A stretch of DNA of 10,693 nt from Euperipatoides rowelli (taxonomy: Eukaryota > Onychophora > Udeonychophora > Euonychophora > Peripatopsidae). Below, one piece after another: positions 7,445 through 10,693 of the stretch. The first letter of the stretch is position 1. Every line of letters starts with the position of its first letter. The translations under genes and the position numbers were made by a program. The stretch lies in the NCBI GenBank assembly GCA_003024985.2, contig PXIH01S0044055.1; one strand, 5' to 3'. The notes below the pieces were generated by a model, which saw only the letters and a list, made by a program, of their open reading frames with translations, was not told where the DNA came from and made no database searches.

Positions 7445-7513
7445 AATAAAAAATACATCTCTCTTCCTCTGGGAAAGAAGATTTATTTTTTTATAAAAAA
7501 AAAAAAAAAAAAA
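7445..7513 (+). repeat. AATAAA followed by an A19 tract, possible retroposed 3' end
   Basis: AATAAA at 7445-7450 lies about 45 bases before 19 consecutive A residues (7495-7513). That spacing and order resemble the 3' end of a reverse-transcribed polyadenylated RNA, for instance a SINE or processed copy ending here. No parent gene or tRNA-like head was recognised upstream, so a simple A-run is also possible. Confidence 0.35.
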
Positions 7514-8006
7514 TTAATGTCAGTTCTTCTCATTTTATCTTTGATATAAAGAAATTGTCCATATGTGAAAAAAAAACTTAGAAAGATAAGAATGGAAAAT
7601 AATAACATGATACTTTATGTAAATATATTTGTTGAATTCAATGTAATTTATAACAATTTGAAATGCAAAGTAAATGTGTGTTTCTATTGTATGTCTATAA
7701 CCCATATATATGATTTTATAAATATTAATAGACTCTTACAAGTTAACTGTTAAATGATATTCATTGTAACTTAATCCGTAATGTTTTAATAAATATTGAG
7801 AGTTAAATGTTTGTTTTCATACAATCTTTTCTTATGTTGTATTTTTATTTTTGCAAAATGAGATATGCACATTTTTGTTGTTAATGTGTCTTTTTACTGG
7901 TTGATATATAATTTGTAATCCATAGTAAGACGAATAACATAGTGACAGTCAGGGGTGGAGGAGGAATAATTTACCAGATGGGTCAAGATAGTACTTGTTG
8001 GAGGAT

Positions 8007-8032
8007 GGGGGGGGGGGGGACTTTTTTTTTTT
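8007..8032. repeat. G13 run adjoining a T11 run
   Basis: Thirteen G (8007-8019), then A and C, then eleven T (8022-8032). These mononucleotide runs are conspicuous against the AT-rich background and lie about 30 bases before the left direct repeat of LINE copy 2. Confidence 0.85.
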
Positions 8033-8064
8033 GCAATTTGATTCTTTCATAAATATTTTTTTTA

Positions 8065-8113
8065 AAGCTATATTTCTGTAAATAATCTGTAAATAATTTA
8101 GATTTAATTTATT
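8065..8113 (+). repeat. Left direct repeat flanking LINE copy 2
   Basis: 8065-8101 is identical over 37 bases to 10634-10670, and the next 12 bases differ at only two positions. Inside it CTGTAAATAAT occurs twice in tandem. Similarity continues weakly to about 8133 with gaps. It may be an unusually long target-site duplication or a separate dispersed repeat. Confidence 0.85.
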
Positions 8114-8297
8114 AGCCTATATGTAACCTACTTTAACTAAGGTTTAGTGTACTCTTTGCAATTTAAAACAACCAAAAAAAAAACAAATTAAATTATTTAA
8201 ATCAACCAGTACGATAGTGCAGTTTAACTTTCTTGGATAAAAGCATTCTATTTTACAAATTCTAAATGTACTGTCACTAAGGTGTCTATTTTCCATC

Positions 8298-10393
8298 TTG
8301 TTGATTTTTATTAATTTATTGTTTATAGCAAATTTACGTTTATATTGTGATTCAGCTAATCATCATTATATAGTAGTGATTAGCCCGAATCCCACTATGA
8401 TTAATAATATGACTTTGATAAAATATGTTAGTTGCAGACCAAAGAAAAAATCAAACNTTGATGCCTTTGGTAGGATAATTTCAAATTATAATTGGAATCA
8501 TGTTTTTGAAATTAAGGATTTTCGATTGCCTTGTTTCTTCTTTCAGTAATATTGTGAAAGAACTATATGAACATTGTTTTCCTGTGGAAGTAAGAAGGTT
8601 CAAAATTAATGATCACCCTTGGTTTGGTTTAACAATAAAATCACAAATCTTATTGAGCATAAAAATGAATTATTTAGCATTGATGAAAATGATCCCAGAG
8701 TCAGGGATTTGTCTTCTGACATCAAAATGTGTATTTTCGAAGTGAAATTAAAAGAATTTAATTCTACCATTAGAAATATTACTGTGGGTTCTGCCAATTT
8801 TTACCATGTTATTAATAAATCTACTTGCAATGTAAACCCAGATGCAATGTTTGTCTTTCCTTTATTTCCTTTATTTCCTTCAATCTATTGAAGTAATTAG
8901 CAATTATTCTGAGAAATTGGCTAATTCTGTACCTGAACTTAACTTTGAAGATATTCCTAGCTACCTTCCTGGTCTTCCTATAAAGCCTGTTGGATTTTAT
9001 TGGGTGCTGTCAGAGTTAAATAAACTACCTAAAAAAATAATAGATCACCGGATTTTATTCCTAATTTTATTTTAAAAGCTTTTTTGTACGAACTTTGTAT
9101 CCCTATTACAAAGATTATAAATTTGTCCCTGGAACTAGGCGTGTCTCCTTCAGTTTGGAAAAATGTGATAATAGTTCCTGTCCCTAAAACTAAAGTTATT
9201 CAAGGTCCTGAAGAAGTTAGGCCTATTTCTTTATCTTCTAGCTTAACTAAAACTTGTGAGAGATACATATACTGTCTATTATTGCCTCAAATTTTGCCTC
9301 TTATTGATGATTACCAATTTGGGGGGTCTACCTAGTAGATCTACCCATCAGTATTTAACATTATATACTGATTAGGTTTTAAAACCCCTTGAAGATAATA
9401 AGATGAAAGTATCTACTATTGTCACTAACTACAATAAGGCCTTCAACTTTGTCCACTACAATATTTTTATGAAGGCATTTTTCTAAATGTCTCCACCTTC
9501 TAACTTAATCAAATGGATTTTGTCTTTTATGTTTAGAAGATCACAATTTTTTATAATTCCTGGATCTGATGATGTTATTATGTATAGTTGTGCCAACGGA
9601 ATTCCTCAAGGTTCTGTCTTGAGTGGATTGATCTATGCTATCACCACTAATAGAATTGCAAGTGAAGTCAAACATCACTTTAAATTTGTTGATGATTTGA
9701 CGGTCATCTGTACTGGTGGTATTTCTGAATTTAACAGGAATGTTCAGAGTGATCTTAATTCGGTGGTTAATGACTCTAAAATGTCTGGAATGTATTTAAA
9801 TACTAAAAAAGTCTTGCATCATCCTTCACGATTTCTCCAAATCTAAAGCTGTTTTTGATGTTTATGCTGATGGAATTCCTATTAAGATTGTTGATAACTC
9901 TAAAATTTTGGGTTTAACCATTTAATGGGATTTCAAGTGGAATAATCACGTTGATGACATTGTATGGAGTGCTAATAAAAAATGTTATTTTGTATATACT
10001 TAAAAAACTTACCAAAGACATTCATACTCTTTCATTAGACCTAAATTAGAGTAAGGATGTGTTATATGGAATAACGCTCTTTCTAAGGAACTATCAAATC
10101 GCATTGAAAGAATCCAAATTAGAGTTACCAAGATTGTTCTGGGCAAAGATTTTGTAAATTATAATGATGTATTACAATTAAACTTGAAATCTTTAAAGGA
10201 AATAAGAGATTTACTTACTAATAAGTTTGCTGTATCCTTCTTTAAATCGTTTAATGATTATAAACCTGAAAAAAGACTTTCTGTTTCGAATATTCATACC
10301 AGGGGTGCTGAAAAGTTCTTTCTGCCTGTCATTAGGACAAACCGGTACAAAAATTCCCCCATACCTTCATTAAGTAGATGTTTAAATTTTTAA
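8298..10393 (+). pseudogene. LINE ORF2 polyprotein (endonuclease end, reverse transcriptase), broken, copy 2
   Basis: Order of blocks: ANHHYIV (near 8355-8375) at the place of the endonuclease SDH motif; linker FGRIISNYNWNHVF, then NDHPWF (about 8610-8627) and KEFNSTIRN with ANFYHVIN; reverse transcriptase from SPDFIPNFILKAF (9045 on) through VWKNVIIVPVPK and RPISL; VTNYNKAFNFVHY at 9421-9459; GIPQGS at 9598-9615; FVDD at 9685-9696; ILHDF, KILG and FKWN; then SFIRPKLE, IERIQIRVTKIVLG and a C-terminal Leu/Arg-rich region ending at TAA 10391-10393. Two key changes disable it: SDH became ANH, and the first Asp of the reverse transcriptase A motif became Asn. Breaks include frameshifts near 8520, 8630, 8885, 9045, 9325, 9810 and 10005, and stops at 9484-9486, 9923-9925 and 10052-10054. 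The last stop sits where the family has Tyr in LEY. Confidence 0.85.
8856..8880 (+). repeat. 9-bp tandem repeat within the LINE linker region
   Basis: TTTCCTTTA is repeated 2.8 times (8856-8864, 8865-8873, 8874-8880). It encodes a repeated FPL tripeptide in one frame, so the expansion itself keeps phase. The frame is nevertheless lost right after it, where SIEVISNYSEKLAN resumes in another frame. Confidence 0.75.
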
Positions 10394-10633
10394 TTTTGTA
10401 AAGTCATTTTATTGTTTATTTTTTATTTCCTTGTTGTATGTAAAGTTAATTTATTTTTTATTTGTTATTTTAATGTAGAAAAGAAGAGAATTTAGAGTTT
10501 GTAATTAAAGCCTATATCCGTTGTGGGCCAAGGCTTTAAATTTGATTATGTTTTTGTATTCATATTGAGTATAAATAAAACCCATCCATATAAACTTGTT
10601 AACTATTTTTCAAGAAAAAAAAATGTATACAGT
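10394..10633 (+). other. 3' untranslated region of LINE copy 2 with AATAAA and A-tract
   Basis: After the ORF2 stop come about 180 AT-rich bases, including a more balanced patch with GTGGGCCAAGGCTTTAAAT (10523-10541). AATAAA follows at 10574-10579, then an A9 tract at 10615-10623 and 10 bases up to the right direct repeat. The order TTTAAAT, T-rich stretch, AATAAA resembles that in the 3' region of the minus-strand copy, which suggests a shared 3' end recognised by the element's own reverse transcriptase. Confidence 0.55.
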
Positions 10634-10682
10634 AAGCTATATTTCTGTAAATAATCTGTAAATAATTTAGAGTTAATTCATT
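10634..10682 (+). repeat. Right direct repeat flanking LINE copy 2
   Basis: This is the second copy of the 37-base identical repeat, starting 11 bases after an A9 tract, which is where the retrotransposon's 3' tail is expected to end. The window ends at 10693, so its true right limit cannot be seen. Confidence 0.85.
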
Positions 10683-10693
10683 ATATGTACTTT

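Larger units (their letters stand above)
7251..8064. other. Spacer between the two LINE 5' sides; no gene supported
   Basis: The stretch separates the 5' sides of the two LINE copies. Plus-strand ORFs of 74 and 62 codons here have low-complexity, Lys/Asn-rich products and no motif. Visible structure: an AATAAA followed by an A19 tract (7445-7513), a G13 run next to a T11 run (8007-8032), and otherwise AT-rich filler. The part from 7251 to about 7440 has a more balanced composition and may contain the lost 5' region of LINE copy 1, but I could not identify any ORF1 domain in it. Confidence 0.5.
8114..10633 (+). mobile_element. Non-LTR retrotransposon of CR1/L2/jockey type, 5'-truncated copy 2
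   Basis: Between the two direct repeats lies a plus-strand LINE whose recognisable coding starts only at the last part of the endonuclease (about 8298-8380) and runs through the whole reverse transcriptase to a C-terminus at 10393. A 3' untranslated region with AATAAA (10574-10579) and an A9 tract (10615-10623) follows. A short 5' remnant, a complete 3' end and flanking duplications are the usual signature of incomplete target-primed reverse transcription. The element is the same type as the minus-strand copy but more decayed. The exact 5' junction is uncertain within roughly 8102-8290. Confidence 0.75.

Noticed and set aside
7325-7753. Plus-strand ORFs of 74 and 62 codons
   Set aside because: Products are low-complexity, one runs into the A19 tract as poly-Lys, and no motif is present.
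8007-8019. G13 run as a G-quadruplex or telomeric feature
   Set aside because: It is a single uninterrupted run without the spaced G-tracts of a regulatory quadruplex and without telomere repeats; it was kept only as a simple repeat.
8606-8797. 63-codon minus-strand ORF
   Set aside because: Antisense to the linker region of LINE copy 2; the sense frame aligns with the other LINE copy.
1-10693. CRISPR array, rRNA or tRNA genes, operons
   Set aside because: No regularly spaced repeats, no rRNA-like sequence, no cloverleaf noticed, and no closely packed genes with ribosome binding sites.

Overview
The window looks like repeat-dominated, strongly AT-rich intergenic or intronic DNA from an animal, most likely an invertebrate. 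The reasons are decayed endonuclease/reverse-transcriptase LINEs of the CR1/L2/jockey type, short DNA elements with terminal inverted repeats and TAA flanks (PIF/Harbinger style), a MADF/Myb-SANT-like protein remnant, AATAAA signals with A-tracts, and no operon-like packing. I cannot name the species. I find no intact gene I can identify, no tRNA or rRNA, no CRISPR array, and nothing that amounts to a new multi-gene system.

Layout, left to right. Positions 1-102 hold about one and a half units of a 68-bp tandem repeat cut by the window edge. Positions 557-1260 are a 704-bp element with imperfect 22-bp terminal inverted repeats; on its minus strand lies a 31-codon start of a MADF/Myb-like DNA-binding domain. 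Positions 1261-3417 are AT-rich; they hold one unrecognised 125-codon plus-strand ORF (1993-2370) and an unrecognised, frameshifted minus-strand coding remnant (about 2887-3417). Positions 3421-4217 are a second, 797-bp inverted-repeat element flanked by perfect TAA duplications, with clustered hairpins and repeated TTTTACG motifs at its right end.

Positions about 4480-7250 are a minus-strand non-LTR retrotransposon. Its endonuclease remnant (SDH motif kept), linker, reverse transcriptase (ADYSKAFD, GMPQGS and FIDD kept) and C-terminal domain can all be read in the correct order across several frameshifts and stops. Positions about 8114-10633 are a second copy of the same type on the plus strand, 5'-truncated and more decayed: SDH has become ANH and the first catalytic Asp of the reverse transcriptase has become Asn. 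It lies between two direct repeats (8065-8113 and 10634-10682) that share 37 identical bases.

The two LINE copies point away from each other, with their 5' ends facing an AT-rich spacer that contains an A19 tract and a G13/T11 run. No part of the window appears to work as a current gene circuit; it reads as layers of transposon insertions at different stages of decay.
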